A stretch of 64,000 nt of DNA from Perca fluviatilis (lineage: Eukaryota; Chordata; Actinopteri; Perciformes; Percidae). Below are positions 1 to 10,888 of the stretch, piece after piece. The notes under the pieces are model-generated. The model did not search any database. It was not told the origin of the DNA and saw only the letters and a list, made by a program, of their open reading frames with translations. The stretch is taken from NCBI RefSeq assembly GCF_010015445.1, contig NC_053116.1, positions 33,724,785-33,788,784 of the forward strand, read 5' to 3'. A program made the position numbers and the translations under genes. Position 1 is the first letter of the stretch, and each line of letters opens with the position of its first letter.

Positions 1-424
1 CCAGACCTGAATCCAATCGAGAATCTGTGGAAAGAACTGAAAACTGCTGTTCACAAACGCTCTCCATCCAACCTCACTGAGCTCGAGCTGTTTTGCAAGG
101 AGGAATGGGCAAAAATGTCAGTCTCTCGATGTGCAAAACTGATAGAGACATACCCCAAGCGACTTACAGCTGTAATCGCAGCAAAAGGTGGCGCTACAAA
201 GTATTAACTTAAGGGGGCTGAATAATTTTGCACGCCCAATATTTCAGTTTTTTATTTGTTTAAAAGGTTTGAAATATCCAAGAAATTTCGTTCCACTTCA
301 TGATTGTGTCCCACTTGTTGTTGATTCTTCACAAAAAATTACAGTTTTATATCTTTATGTTTGAGGCCGCAAATGTGGCAAAAGGTCGAAAAGTTCAAGG
401 GGCCGAATACTTTCCAAGGCACTG
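1..424 (+). mobile_element. Tc1-like transposon, 3' part (copy 1), with transposase C-terminus
   Basis: The window opens inside a Tc1/mariner element. Bases 1-207 are an open frame for the transposase C-terminus, starting at [13 protein letters not shown], which carries the catalytic Glu of the DD34E triad, and ending GGATKY-stop. Bases 208-424 are the right inverted repeat, ending in CAAGGCACTG followed by the TA target at 425-426. The same family recurs at 10889-12345 and 60086-61712. The rest of the element lies left of the window, so its coding capacity cannot be judged. The element sits in a LINE: L2-like coding sequence resumes directly after the TA. Confidence 0.9.
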
Positions 425-426
425 TA

Positions 427-778
427 TCTGGAACAAACTGCCAGAAAACCGCAGGTCCGCTGCAACTCTCAGTTCTTTTAAATCAAAGCTAAAGACCTAT
501 CTTTTTGATGTTGCCTTTCTTAGTTACATTGATGACACTGTATAACACTCGATAACTGCTCTTTAATGTTTAATTTCTTATACTGCACTGTAACTTTTAT
601 TCGCATATTTTATCTCTCAGTTCTTTAAATTCTTATACTGCACTGTCAATTTTATTCTTGTCTTTTAATGTTTTAATTTGTTTTTTAATCGTTTTCTAAC
701 TGCTCTTTAATGTTTTATGTAAAGCACTTTGAATTTGAATTTGCTATACAAATAAAGCTGCCTTGCCTTGCCTTGCCT
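427..778 (+). mobile_element. L2/CR1-like LINE, 3' end
   Basis: The frame beginning WNKLPENRRSAATLSSFK, followed by KLKTYLFDVAFL, is the C-terminus of a fish non-LTR retrotransposon ORF2. It is followed by an A/T-rich 3' UTR and a tail of TTGCC repeats (about 760-778). The same C-terminus and tail occur at 18950-19275. The upstream part is cut by the Tc1-like element ending at 424. The tail abuts hAT transposase sequence, so the LINE probably inserted into an older hAT copy. Confidence 0.8.
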
Positions 779-1422
779 AGAGACATAGCGGAAGAGATGG
801 AGATGCCAATGGTCTTCCCCACTACACGAGGCCGAAAACCCAAACGCCAGTTTCCGAACGAGCCCCAAAATCCGGATCCTTCCTTGACAGTGACACCCGA
901 GGAAAAGTTCAGGAGAGATGTTTTCCTCCCACTAGTGAACTCTGCCATCACAGGCACTAGTGAGCGCTTCAAGTTGATGGAGACATTTCATGGTCTGTTT
1001 GGTTTCATTTATAGAAAAGAGGAAATGAAAAGGGCCGTCGAAAGTTACACCCTCAAAGAAAGCTGCGCAAAATATAGAAAAAGCCCTCGGCGATGTGGAT
1101 GCTGAGGACCTTGTGTGCGAGATCTCGGCTGCTGTCGCTGCCGTGCCAGCAAAAGAAACCACTGGCCTGCAGATTCTGAGCTACATTTCCAGAAACAGTT
1201 TAGTTGAACTGTATCCAAACCTCAGCATTGCTCTCCGACTCATGATGACAGTGCCTGTGACTGTAGCGAGCGGAGAGAGGAGTTTCTCTTCGCTTGAGGC
1301 TAATAAAAACACACCTGAGGTCAACAACGCGGCTGTCAGCTCTCGAGGTGAGAAAATCGCTGGACAAAGATGAACTTATCAGGGCTTTCTCAGCACTCAA
1401 ACACAGAAGGGTGGATTTCTAA
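779..1422 (+). pseudogene. hAT-family transposase remnant (C-terminal part)
   Basis: Conceptual translation gives a hAT transposase C-terminal region in pieces. One frame runs from about 780 to 1090 and includes FLPLVNSAITGTSERFK. It shifts into a second frame at about 1090 that carries LYPNLSIALRLMMTVPVT followed by VASGERSFS, the hAT dimerisation motif. A third frame after about 1305 reads RKSLDKDELIRAF and ends at 1422. The two frame changes and the missing N-terminus and zinc finger make it a dead copy. The hAT assignment is good; the exact subfamily is open. Confidence 0.75.
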
Positions 1423-4400
1423 AAAGGGCTCAGGTGAAATATAGGCCCGCCGCCCGGTGAGCTGTCCACGGTGCTGAAAAAACGCGGAGCCCATCGTTAT
1501 TTATGATAAGTTCGGTTCAGTGTCAGTCACACACTTTTTTCTTCTTTGCTTTTGTTAAATAATTCAAGTTGAGGGGATGTTTGAGCTGTTTTTTTGTAAA
1601 GTCAGCCCAGACAGCTGAAAATATACTGCGCAAATCAATTAAGCAGAGAAGTTGGCGTCCGTGAAAGGGCGAGGCTTATTCCAATGTAAAACGCTGTATA
1701 ATTGTATATAGTTTTAATCAAATAAGGTTGGATTATTTCTATGTTGAGCTGCCTGTTCGTGAAGCTGAAAGTGCACGTAATAAATAATAAAAAAATATGT
1801 TTATGTTTTACGTGGGTAGGGCCCCATATTAGTTATTGAAACAGGCCCCGAGATGCTTAAGGCCGCTGTAGGCTACTTTTTCGCCCGCAGCACCTAAATG
1901 AAATAGATTATAGGTTCAATACCATTTCACCAGTAAATATTATATGATACACCATATTGGAATATTTACTCTAGCAGCAATTTTCTCCCACGCAAATTCT
2001 TTCTCTTTTGCAGCAGCCGCTGTGTTGCTTTTTTAACTTGCTCTTTATGCCCACAGTTTGTGGTTGTTGCCATGGTGAATCATAGTATCATGGCTCCATT
2101 CATGCTGCCTTTTTATTGTGGTGGTGCCATAGACTGTTAATATTAATAATATACAGTCTATGGGTGGTGCACGCACGTGAACCTACTCACCATGCTCCAT
2201 CATCTGCCTTCAAATACCAGTCTGACTTCCTTCGGAATCATCTGCTGCCAATAGCCCCGCCACGCACTGGATCATCGAGTCTGCAGCCGCACTGAGGAAC
2301 ACCGCCCAGTTCCCCAATCCTTCTTCGGACCCAGCACCCCCACGGCCAGCTCACACTCACCGTTTCATTCAAATAATATTCTTTACTACCAACTCCAGTC
2401 TGCGCCTGAGTTTTGTCCCCAAACCTGACATCCATGGAACCTTTATTCACATCCGGTGGGAGTCCCCGCCTGTAGCTGACTTTTGGACTGAAGTAGACAT
2501 CCGTTTATCTGACATGTTTTCTATAATCTTAATCTTAAATTTGAATGACCGCTCTAAGTTAACAATTCCGAGACTATCAGGAAAGAATTGTTTTGGCAGT
2601 CTTAACAGCGGCTAAGAAATTCATAGCAATGCGTTGGGAAAAACCTGATACATTTTCTATTACTCATTGGCTTCTCACATTTCTCGATGTTATCCACATG
2701 GAATAATCAGCTGCCCGTAGGCTAGTATTGGGGCTAAGGAAGACAACCTCAATCAAGGCATCTGGCTGCTGAGAAATAAAAGGCTCTGGTGTAATCATTG
2801 TTCTACAAATTAATCAGTAGGTCTTTCCCATCATGACCCTGTAGGTCCTGGTGGTTGGATGTTTTTTTTTCTTCTTTTATTTTAACGTTTTTAGAATTTC
2901 TATTCTCTTTTTCAATTTTGAAATTGAACATTTGATCACAAAAGAGAAACAAGTTTCACCACCACAAGGAATCAATAAAACACACAAAAAACTGTATTCC
3001 ACCTACACTTTTTATTGTCAGTCAGTTGCAGGTCAATAAGCATTTCTCTAATCTTTCTCTAAAACAAATATGTTACACAATGTTTGAACAATTTGTCATC
3101 GCACTTACAAAACATATCAACGATATTAATTAACATCCAAAGAACATTACAACCTTACTTAATGATAAAAAAATAAAACCCAAGAAAGCCACTTCAATAC
3201 ATCAAACATCAAAACATGCATACATCAAAGAAAATACAGAAACTACAATACAAAGAAAAGGTGAAATAGAAGATTTCCCTAAATGTTGAACTATTAATTT
3301 CACATTACATCACCACCATACAGAAGTTAAAAAAATACACCCACTTGTTTGTTTAATCTGTAGACAAAAAGAAATTTAAAAGGACAATTTGAGCTTTTAC
3401 ATGCTTGACGTAAGACTTCTCAGAGTTTAGACAGAAATGCTGGGCGGACGAATGAATTACTGTAGTCATGAAATTGTTACAGCACGTCTGTTTGTGTACA
3501 GATTAAACAAACAAAATATAATGTGTTAATCAGTAATCTACATAGGTTTTGTTTGGCATATTGTTTACAAGGCTAGCTCGCTTATTTTGGTCATGGCTTT
3601 CATACACTTTTTGTAATTAAACATTTAAACATCTTGTGACGACCCTGTGTTGGTCTGTGATTGTCTGCTGGCTTTGTGTGTGTTTGTCTTTCACTTTTTG
3701 TCGGAGATCCCTCCTCGATGCTCGCTTCTCGGGGCAGGAATAAGAGGGCCAGAACAACTTCTGGTTCCGCCGTGGAGCAGGGACGGAGGAGCTTTCAAAT
3801 AAGGGAAGTGGGATGTACCCCTGTTCGGCATTAGGGTTGTGAGCATAGGCGCCGATACTACCGAAAATACTGAGCACCCAACTGTGCCAGACTGCCAGTA
3901 GGCTACATTCATTTAAAATTAAACATTGCAGTCGGTGCTAAGTGGAGCGTCTGTCATAGTGTGATTGGTTATGTCGGTGGCATTGATTCTTAATTTCCCA
4001 CGAAGCTGATCACGAGTCAGTTAAACTTTTCATCTCCAATCCTATCTGTATTTATGAGAAGTGGCGCTGTCCTCAGTTGAAAGATAGCCTACTTTATGGC
4101 TTTGTTATTGAGTTAATAGGCGTGTGTGTTTGTGTCGGCCGCTGTCCATTTCCCATGGTTCTGAAATCCCAAACTTTTTTTACTACTTTTTTTTAAAGGG
4201 TGTGCGCGTGTGAGCACCCATGGAGGAAAACATAAATCGGCGCTTATGGTTTTGAGGTTTAACAACCAGAAATCAAATTTCCCTGAGAGAGAAAGAGAGA
4301 GAAAAGCACACAGAGAGAGTACAGGCTGTGTACAGAAAGCTCTTTCCCTGAGCTATTATTCTCATGACGTATGGACGCTTCATAACACCATCATCCCTAA

Positions 4401-4815
4401 TTATGGATGGGTGTATCGTTAGGATTTTATCGATACCATACTTAAATCAGTAGGCTACTATTACATATCAGTTTGGTACATTGTCAGTACTCTTATTGGT
4501 TCTTTTTTATTTTCACTAAATAATTGCTTTTTATAAAAACAGATTATTATACGTTAAAATTCAGACAGGATTAGAATGTATTTATATTTTAACTAAATGT
4601 TGTTTCTTGAGCAGCAACAGTAAAGTTTACAACAGCAAAATCACTGTATAATCTCACTGGAAACAAAACTAAAATGTTAATAAAATAAATGGCATTCCTG
4701 ACATCATGACATGAATTGGACAGAATTGCCCCTACCAGTATTTGAGTGAACTGGTTCACACATTAACTTACTGCCAGACATAGAGGAGGCCAGAGCTGCT
4801 CAGTGTGCTCCAGTT
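1423..4815. other. Gene-free repeat-derived region
   Basis: No convincing coding sequence on either strand. A short hairpin lies at about 2128-2163 (CATAGACTGT paired with ACAGTCTATG around an A/T loop); related CATAGACAGTATATA strings appear near 39880, so it is part of a dispersed repeat. Bases 2850-3560 are A/T rich. Confidence 0.5.
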
Positions 4816-4823
4816 ATTTTGGC

Positions 4824-5171
4824 CAGTGGTGGAATGTAACTAAGTACATTTACTTACAAATTAGTTACTTTACAAATTAAGATTTTTGCACATAAAATAC
4901 ATTTAGTTTTAAAATACAATGTTTTTTTACAAATTATACTACCCAACAATATAACGGCCTACAAGTTCAGCTGAAATGATTAGCCGATTAAATAGAACGA
5001 TTCTGATTGTTTCCATTTTCTTCATTGAGTACTTTTACTTTTTAAGAGTACATTTTCCTTCTTACACACTTTTACTTGGGTAACTTTGCAGGACTTTTAC
5101 TTGTTAATGAGTATTTTTACAGTGTGGTATTAGTACGTTTACTATAAGTAAAGGATCTTCTTCCACCACTG
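4824..5171. mobile_element. hAT-like MITE with 8-bp target duplication
   Basis: The element begins CAGTGGTGGAATGTAAC and ends TTCCACCACTG, giving inverted termini. It is bordered by ATTTTGGC (4816-4823) and ATTTTGAC (5172-5179), an 8-bp target duplication with one mismatch. It has no coding capacity. A related but more divergent sequence (repeated TACTTGAGTA-type strings) occurs at about 42390-43031. Confidence 0.8.
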
Positions 5172-5243
5172 ATTTTGACTTGTAAAAAGAGTGGACAGCC
5201 GTGTGGCGTCTTTCCTCTGATGGCCAGCTCTGTGTCTGTCTAC

Positions 5244-5428
5244 CAGAGGTGTATAGTCCAGGTGCCGGAAAGTAAAAATCCTGCCATGTTTTTGGATCTG
5301 CCTCTACATGTAGAACAGGTGTTTTCACTAACGAGCTCATCTACCTGGGAGAGGAGCTGGTTTAGTGATGGTTGGGACAGCTGCTGGACAGGATTTCTAC
5401 TTTCTGGCACCTGGACTATACACCTCTG
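5244..5428. mobile_element. Short hAT-like MITE, perfect 8-bp TSD
   Basis: A 185-bp element with inverted repeats of about 42 bp, starting CAGAGGTGTATAGTCCAGG and ending with its near complement CTGGACTATACACCTCTG. It is flanked on both sides by CTGTCTAC (5236-5243 and 5429-5436). The arms differ at a few positions. It lies just beyond the 3' end of the odorant receptor gene. Confidence 0.85.
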
Positions 5429-5545
5429 CTGTCTACTAGCTCTGTTGCAGAGGTTTGCAAAGCAACAGTCGTTTTTTAAATGCACTCGTTTTGCCCGTGA
5501 GTCATAAAATATGTCTGCAGGAAAATGCCCCATTTGCCATTGACA

Positions 5546-6709
5546 CTACCCCGCCTGGGCTCGGTTTTGAGGCACAATGTTTCCAATTCTTATCTCCTCC
5601 ACTACGCGCGCATCCGCGCCCCTTCTCTGCCTCCTCAACCGGAACAGGCTGAGCATCGAAAGCCTCATCTCCACGTTCCTCAGCCCGTACACCAGCGGGT
5701 TGATGCACGGTGGCACTAAAAGCATTACCAACATGGACATGTGGAGCACGGCTGCCGAGTACGATGGTTTCGGCGTCGCCTGAGAAGGCAGTGCCATCAT
5801 AGCCGCGGTGCCCTCCACCGCCCACAGCGCGTCCGAGATCACTTTGAGCAGCAGCGGGAGCAACTGCAGGCACAGCATGCTGCAGTAGAACAACACGGTA
5901 TTGCGCGCCTTGGTGTTGACCGCGTGGAACGGTATGACCGCGTTGCGCGCATCCTTGTACATCCTTGAGTAGCAGAACACGTTGACCAGCAGGCAGATCA
6001 GCAGAGTAAAGGAGCCCAGAAGTTTGCGAAAGACAGCTGCGGCACGGGGGAATCCCATATGCCGCTCCACTATGTCCGGCTCGCACAGTAGCCCACTGGT
6101 AAACGTCTCATTCTTTTGCACTCCCAACGTGTGCACCAACAGCATGTTGCTGGTGCTGATGATGACGGAGTAGACCCAGATGATGATCAGGGCTAGCCGG
6201 AGGCGCACCTGAGTGATGATGACCAAGTAGCGGATGGCGTGGCACACGTAAACGTAGCGCTCCAGCGCCATGCACGTGATGGTGAGAAGGCTGGAGAAGA
6301 TGCTCACGGTGCCCACGAAGTACTGGGTGTGACACCAGGTGCTGAACGCAATCGTCCTGCGTTGGACTAGTGAGTAGATGACCGTCGGACCGATGGTGAC
6401 GGTCTGCAAAAGGTCGCTCAAAATCAGATTCTTAAAGAAAGCAACGCGCGTGTCCCAGGAGAGATCCTCGGACCGTCCGATCCCGAACAGGGTAAGCCCG
6501 TTAATCAGAAATGAGAAGACAGTCAGCAACACAAAAATCCATATGAGCGCTGAAACTGCCTGTCCATAGGGCAGTATGGATAGAAACAGGCAGCCGGCAG
6601 TATCCAGCCTCTCGGTTACTCGGTTTGTTCGGTTCTCCTCGCTGAACCAGTCGTACTGCTCGGTGAGGTTGTTCGCATCCGCAGCCATCATTCCAGGTGC
6701 TATTGACAT
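5546..6709 (-). CDS. Odorant receptor, 131-2-like (rhodopsin-class GPCR)
   Basis: A single-exon 387-aa seven-transmembrane receptor. Predicted helices lie near residues 51-75, 90-113, 130-150, 170-192, 228-250, 270-293 and 320-342. Visible motifs are LSDLLQT in TM2, Cys126 at the top of TM3 and Cys209 in the second extracellular loop (likely disulfide), MALERYVYVC at the end of TM3 (ERY in place of DRY), KARNTVLF at the start of TM6 and NPLVYGLRN in TM7. KARNT plus VYGLR are typical of the fish or131-2 family; GPR148-like is the alternative label. N14, N26 and N200 fit N-glycosylation sites. The N-terminus (about 50 aa) and C-tail (about 40 aa) are longer than in usual 310-320 aa odorant receptors. 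Met1 is the first Met; Met7 or Met8 could also serve. Likely a plasma-membrane chemoreceptor; the ligand is unknown. Confidence 0.8.
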   Translation of the reverse strand: MSIAPGMMAADANNLTEQYDWFSEENRTNRVTERLDTAGCLFLSILPYGQAVSALIWIFVLLTVFSFLINGLTLFGIGRSEDLSWDTRVAFFKNLILSDLLQTVTIGPTVIYSLVQRRTIAFSTWCHTQYFVGTVSIFSSLLTITCMALERYVYVCHAIRYLVIITQVRLRLALIIIWVYSVIISTSNMLLVHTLGVQKNETFTSGLLCEPDIVERHMGFPRAAAVFRKLLGSFTLLICLLVNVFCYSRMYKDARNAVIPFHAVNTKARNTVLFYCSMLCLQLLPLLLKVISDALWAVEGTAAMMALPSQATPKPSYSAAVLHMSMLVMLLVPPCINPLVYGLRNVEMRLSMLSLFRLRRQRRGADARVVEEIRIGNIVPQNRAQAG

Positions 6710-6820
6710 TTTGATCTAAGTGACTTGTGGTCTTCTAATCATCCACTTTTTCGGCAGAGAGGTGTGCGCCTGACTGGTCCTCCTCCGGCTTCTCCTTCCA
6801 CCTATGACTTAACCTGGCAG

Positions 6821-6821
6821 C

Positions 6822-6863
<42 letters not shown>

Positions 6864-6865
6864 TC
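6821..6865. repeat. (CT)n(CA)n microsatellite
   Basis: A compound dinucleotide tract about 110 bp upstream of the odorant receptor start codon: CT units followed directly by CA units. Confidence 0.9.
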
Positions 6866-7118
6866 TAACCCCCCTAATTATGTTGAATTTAGGGAAGGCG
6901 TTGAACCATAACGCATTCTTACCTGAATATTATTATCGTTTATTAACATTAACATGTATTATTATCTGTGGGGAATTACATCATTAGACTAGTGGGGAAA
7001 TGCTCATCTATCCACGTCTTGTATGGTCTGCTTAAAAAATAAATGGAAAATGTAGTAGGAGACATGTTGATTCTTTTGACGACTTTATTCTCACACACAA
7101 AAATACACCTACACAGTG

Positions 7119-7297
7119 GGAAAAAAAAAAAAGGAAAAAAAAAAAGAAGGGGGGTGTTTTTTCAAAAACAAAAAAAAAAAAACTTTCCAAAAAAAAAACA
7201 AAACCAAGCGGCGGGTTATGAAACAATGGGTTTTTTTTTTTTTTTTTTTTGGAGTGGGGTTTTTTTTTTTTTTTTTCTTCAAAACCATGGGCGGGGG
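7119..7297. other. Homopolymer-rich low-quality stretch
   Basis: Long runs of A, T and G joined by short fragments, with T runs of about 22 and 17 bases separated by GGAGTGGGG. Normal complexity resumes after about 7310. The pattern resembles the stretches at 18558-18610 and 32551-32650 and is more like consensus or assembly error than real sequence. Confidence 0.55.
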
Positions 7298-7904
7298 GTT
7301 GAAAAAATGGGCCCTGAGCATAGACAAGTAAGAGGCCCCTGACTACTTTTAGTCATTTTGCATCCTAAAGGTTATACATCTATTTTTAATTGTTTTGCTG
7401 TTTTTTGTGGTGGTTTTGCATCTATTTTTTGTTAAATGTCTCTTTGTAGTAATTTTGGGTTTCTTTGTGATCATTTGAGTCTCCTTGTAGACATTTTGCA
7501 GCTTTTTGTGGTGGTTTTGCATTTGTTTAGTAACTTTTTTTAGTAACTCATTTTACGTAATTTTACGTAAATCTCTTTTTTACATCTCTTTGTAGTCATT
7601 TTGCATCTCTGTAATTGTTTTGCAATTTATTTTTAGGGGCTCTCCCCTACTGCTGCGGCTCTCAGTTGAAAAAACTCTGACACAGAGAGAGGATACAAGA
7701 GGACGGGGAAGCAAAACCAATCAATGATAAATATCTGGAGATGTAGCTCATGTATGTGATGACGCCAGGACGTACTTTGGTCACATATAGATCTTTAGTG
7801 CGCTTGCATTACTGCCGTGTGAAACCAAAACTTACCGGATCAAATGTATACAATGTAACAAAAACATGAACCTAGGTTCAAACCTAGGACCTTGGTTTGG
7901 ACTT
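7298..7904. other. No gene seen
   Basis: T-rich sequence with a loose repetition of TTTTGCATCT and TTTGTAGT-type strings between about 7350 and 7630, a degenerate short-period repeat. No coding frame is supported. Confidence 0.45.
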
Positions 7905-7942
7905 TCAGGTGTGAAAATGCCCCAACTGCGTGTCAGTCACTG

Positions 7943-7944
<2 letters not shown>

Positions 7945-8020
<76 letters not shown>
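7945..8020. repeat. (CA)n microsatellite, about 38 units
   Basis: An uninterrupted CA tract of 76 bp inside a MITE. The other copy of that MITE (14544-14909) has only a few alternating bases at this place (GCGTGTGCATG in its own orientation), so the tract expanded after insertion. Confidence 0.95.
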
Positions 8021-8024
<4 letters not shown>

Positions 8025-8123
8025 CCCTTGTGGGGGGAGGGGCTTAGGAGACCATTTTGGTCTTTAGCGGAAAGGACTGAGAAGTTGTCGATGTTCAAAT
8101 TTTTTGGCTAAGTCCTGGATCTT

Positions 8124-8586
8124 TAGCCTAGAAATCTAGACGTACCCTAGCAGCAGCAAAATTATTTTGCAGCCAGGGGGGTCTAGGCACTCTCCGTTGG
8201 CTTGCGAGCTGGAAAAAACAAATTCTGGTAAGGCCAATCACATCGTGTATAAAGTCAGTGGGCGGGCTTATGGCTGCTGCTGCTGGGAACAGCGGTCTTC
8301 TGGAAGACTTGGAGTTCAGCTTTTCTTTGAGAAAAGAACAAAGAACGGCACAGATATCATTCTTAAAAAAGGAAGATTTGTTCTGAGTTTTGCCGACAGG
8401 ATACGGCAAAAGTTTAATCTATCAACTAGCTTCTCTTCCTTCTTCGTTGCTCTGCCTGGTTGTAGCGCTATCCTATTGCGTGCAGAGGGAATTTGAAAGA
8501 CAACCGTTTATCCCGCCCCTCAGATTGAGCCCCGTCAATGGTGAGTTCCCAGACCCAACTGCTTGATGTGGCTTGTCACGCTACTA
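8124..8586. mobile_element. Nonautonomous insertion inside a MITE
   Basis: Comparison with the uninterrupted copy at 14544-14909 shows about 460 extra bases here. GATCTT is present on both sides (8118-8123 and 8587-8592), consistent with a target duplication. The insert begins TAGCCTAGAAATCTAG. No reading frame in it resembles a transposase, and the family is not assigned. Confidence 0.55.
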
Positions 8587-8618
8587 GATCTTCGCAATCC
8601 TACCTACGGCACCTTTAA

Positions 8619-10888
8619 TGAATGTCCGTTACATTCAAGCCATTGCCAAATGAGTTGCTACAAAGCTAATTAAGACCAGGGACGTGCACAGCTACAGGCC
8701 ATTGTTTTCAGGACAACAGCCTGTTGAGCTGAGCTGCTCCTCTGAATACAGAGCCTGAACCTTTTTTGTTTTCTTTATTTTGCTGTTGTGGCTGCATCAA
8801 TAAGATTAGCCCATTATTAGTAAAGTTAAATCAAATGAAATTGCCATATCCTCCAATCTACATTTTTTTTGCCACCATACGTCGGCGTCAACTGGATTAC
8901 CTTTTTTTCCAGTTTAGAGCAATAGCCCCACACAACTCTCTCTGTATTTCTCAGTATGGCTTCATTTAGAAGATTGTGTTCTCCGGTGACGTCCGCTACC
9001 AGAAGCACGCCTTGTGATATTAAAGCATGTTTTATCGTTTCTGCATTTTAGATGTCCACAGAGATGAAGGCTGTGTCACAATTCCAGGCATACTGATTCT
9101 AAGCAGTCTGTGTTCACACTGGAAAAGTGACAAAATAAAGTATTTTCCAGTTATTGTGCAACCTAAAAAAAAGATTTTTGAGTGTTTGATGGAGACCTTC
9201 AAATTTGTGAATTGCACAAATTTAGAGGAGCTGCTTACAGCTACAAAAAAACAACCTGTTAATTAAATCCTTTCAGAGCATTCAGTGTCTATTTGTGGAG
9301 TTGAATGGCTACATAGCAGGCTCTCTCTCTTTCTTTCTCTCTCTCTCTCTCTCTCTTTTTCTCTCATTTTTTTATTTATTATTTATTTTATTTAGTATAA
9401 TATAAATTAAAAAAGCCCCAGAATGGCACATGCAAATTAAGAAAACAAGTATTTTCCAAGGCACTCACAGTTCTTCCATTTTTTTGTAGAACTCATGGTA
9501 GAACTGTAACTTTGTCCAGTTTATTTTTCCGAGGCAAATAGAACAGGCAGCTACGTGCGGGGTCCGACCATCATTCCATATATGACATATACGTAAGGGG
9601 GTAAGCGTCTGTCAACAACCCGTAGGTCCCAAGGGGGTAAGCTTCGCTCGAACCTCCTATGGCGCCATTTTGATGCTACAAAACGATCACCTCCCGTTAG
9701 CATTCCATTGACTGCCATTCATTTTGACGTCACTTTGACAGCGAATAACTTTACATCTGAAGCGTTTAAAGACTATATTACTCTCCTTACATATACCTAC
9801 GCTCTCCATCTCTGCAAGATTGGGAATGATTGAGATTTCTCTTGGCACAGCTACCAGAAGACTTACAACTTTCAGACAGATTGCTCGTCTCTCTCAGTTG
9901 GAGGCTGCGCAGTAACGCTCAGCGCTCACCGGAAAAGTGCTTCTAATATCCTTCACTGGTCTCCGAGCAACGGGATCTGTTGGTCCAGTTTATATACTGT
10001 CTATGCATATACGGCATGATGGTCAACAGGTTCTCACACCCAATTTGTAAAATAAGGACGTTTGGTCAGGAGCCTTTCTCGTTCTTATTGACCGCTAAAG
10101 GTCTCCTTTAACGTTTCATGTGAACGCGCTTGGTCGGCACTATTGCCGTCTCTCCTTTAACGTGTCAAGTGAACGCACTTGGTCGGCACTATTGCCGTCC
10201 CTTTTGACGCGCTTGGTCGGGACTACTAAACGGTTGTACGGTTCCGTGACACGCGGGAAGGACGGGACGGTTGGGTTTAGGAAAGGTTCGTGGGTGGACG
10301 TACGGTTCCGTGACACGCGGGAGGAAAGAAAAAGGCGACTCTAACAAGCGTTACACGCGGGATGCAAACCCGGGTCTCCTGCGTGAAAGTCCGGTGTTTG
10401 ACCCATATACTGCTCGCTAAATCTTATCTAAGTTCGGGTGTCCCCGGTACGTTACATAAATACGCTGAAGGGTGCCTTTTACGTCGCATCAGACGCTGAA
10501 AGCCACTGCCCAAACGTCCTTATTTTACGAGTTCGGAATGAGAACCGGCTGTGATGGTATATAGGCTATGTTGCGATCACCTAGCAACCGTCTGAGGAAA
10601 GCTGTAATTTTCGGAGGAATCGTAGCCAAATCAGTCTAATACATTGATGCCATCAACACAACATTTAGAAGCGCAATACTAATGATTAAGTTTGAAGTTC
10701 CTTTGACGTGATGTTTCCAGTCTACGGTTCGGACTCAAACACACAGAGCTCTGAAGCAGACTCTCTCTATAAAAATACTTAAGAGATGAGCAGCGTGCCT
10801 TCCGTGGTCTGTGCAGCTTCAGGTTTATAAAGGACGCGCTCTGCTGTCGACATGCTGCGGCAGATGTGTTGCGTTTGTGCTCTGTGTA
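8619..10888. other. Gene-free; dispersed repeat fragments
   Basis: Bases 8620-8678 are an inverted fragment of the repeat found in slc35c2 intron 4 (compare 44865-44905 and 47590-47640). A CT-rich tract lies at 9320-9365. Bases 10100-10340 contain short imperfect duplications (CTTGGTCGGCACTATTGCCG twice; ACGGTTCCGTGACACGCGGG twice). No gene is recognised. Confidence 0.5.

Larger units (their letters stand above)
7905..8614 (-). mobile_element. TTAA-flanked MITE, interrupted and partly truncated
   Basis: Its right end (CCTACGGCACCT next to TTAA at 8615-8618) and the block around 8020-8123 match, in reverse, the complete element at 14544-14909. A (CA)n tract has expanded inside it (7945-8020). 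A second insertion at about 8124-8586 splits it. The expected left terminus is not found, so it is truncated near 7905. Confidence 0.65.

Noticed and set aside
5502..6086. 194-codon minus-strand frame overlapping the odorant receptor
   Set aside because: It is an out-of-frame shadow of the GC-rich receptor gene; the receptor frame has all seven helices.
10345..10430. tRNA-like segment on the minus strand (a box resembling GACCCGGGTTTGCATCCC)
   Set aside because: Only the B-box-like part fits; no paired acceptor stem or sensible cloverleaf could be drawn. Probably part of a dispersed repeat.
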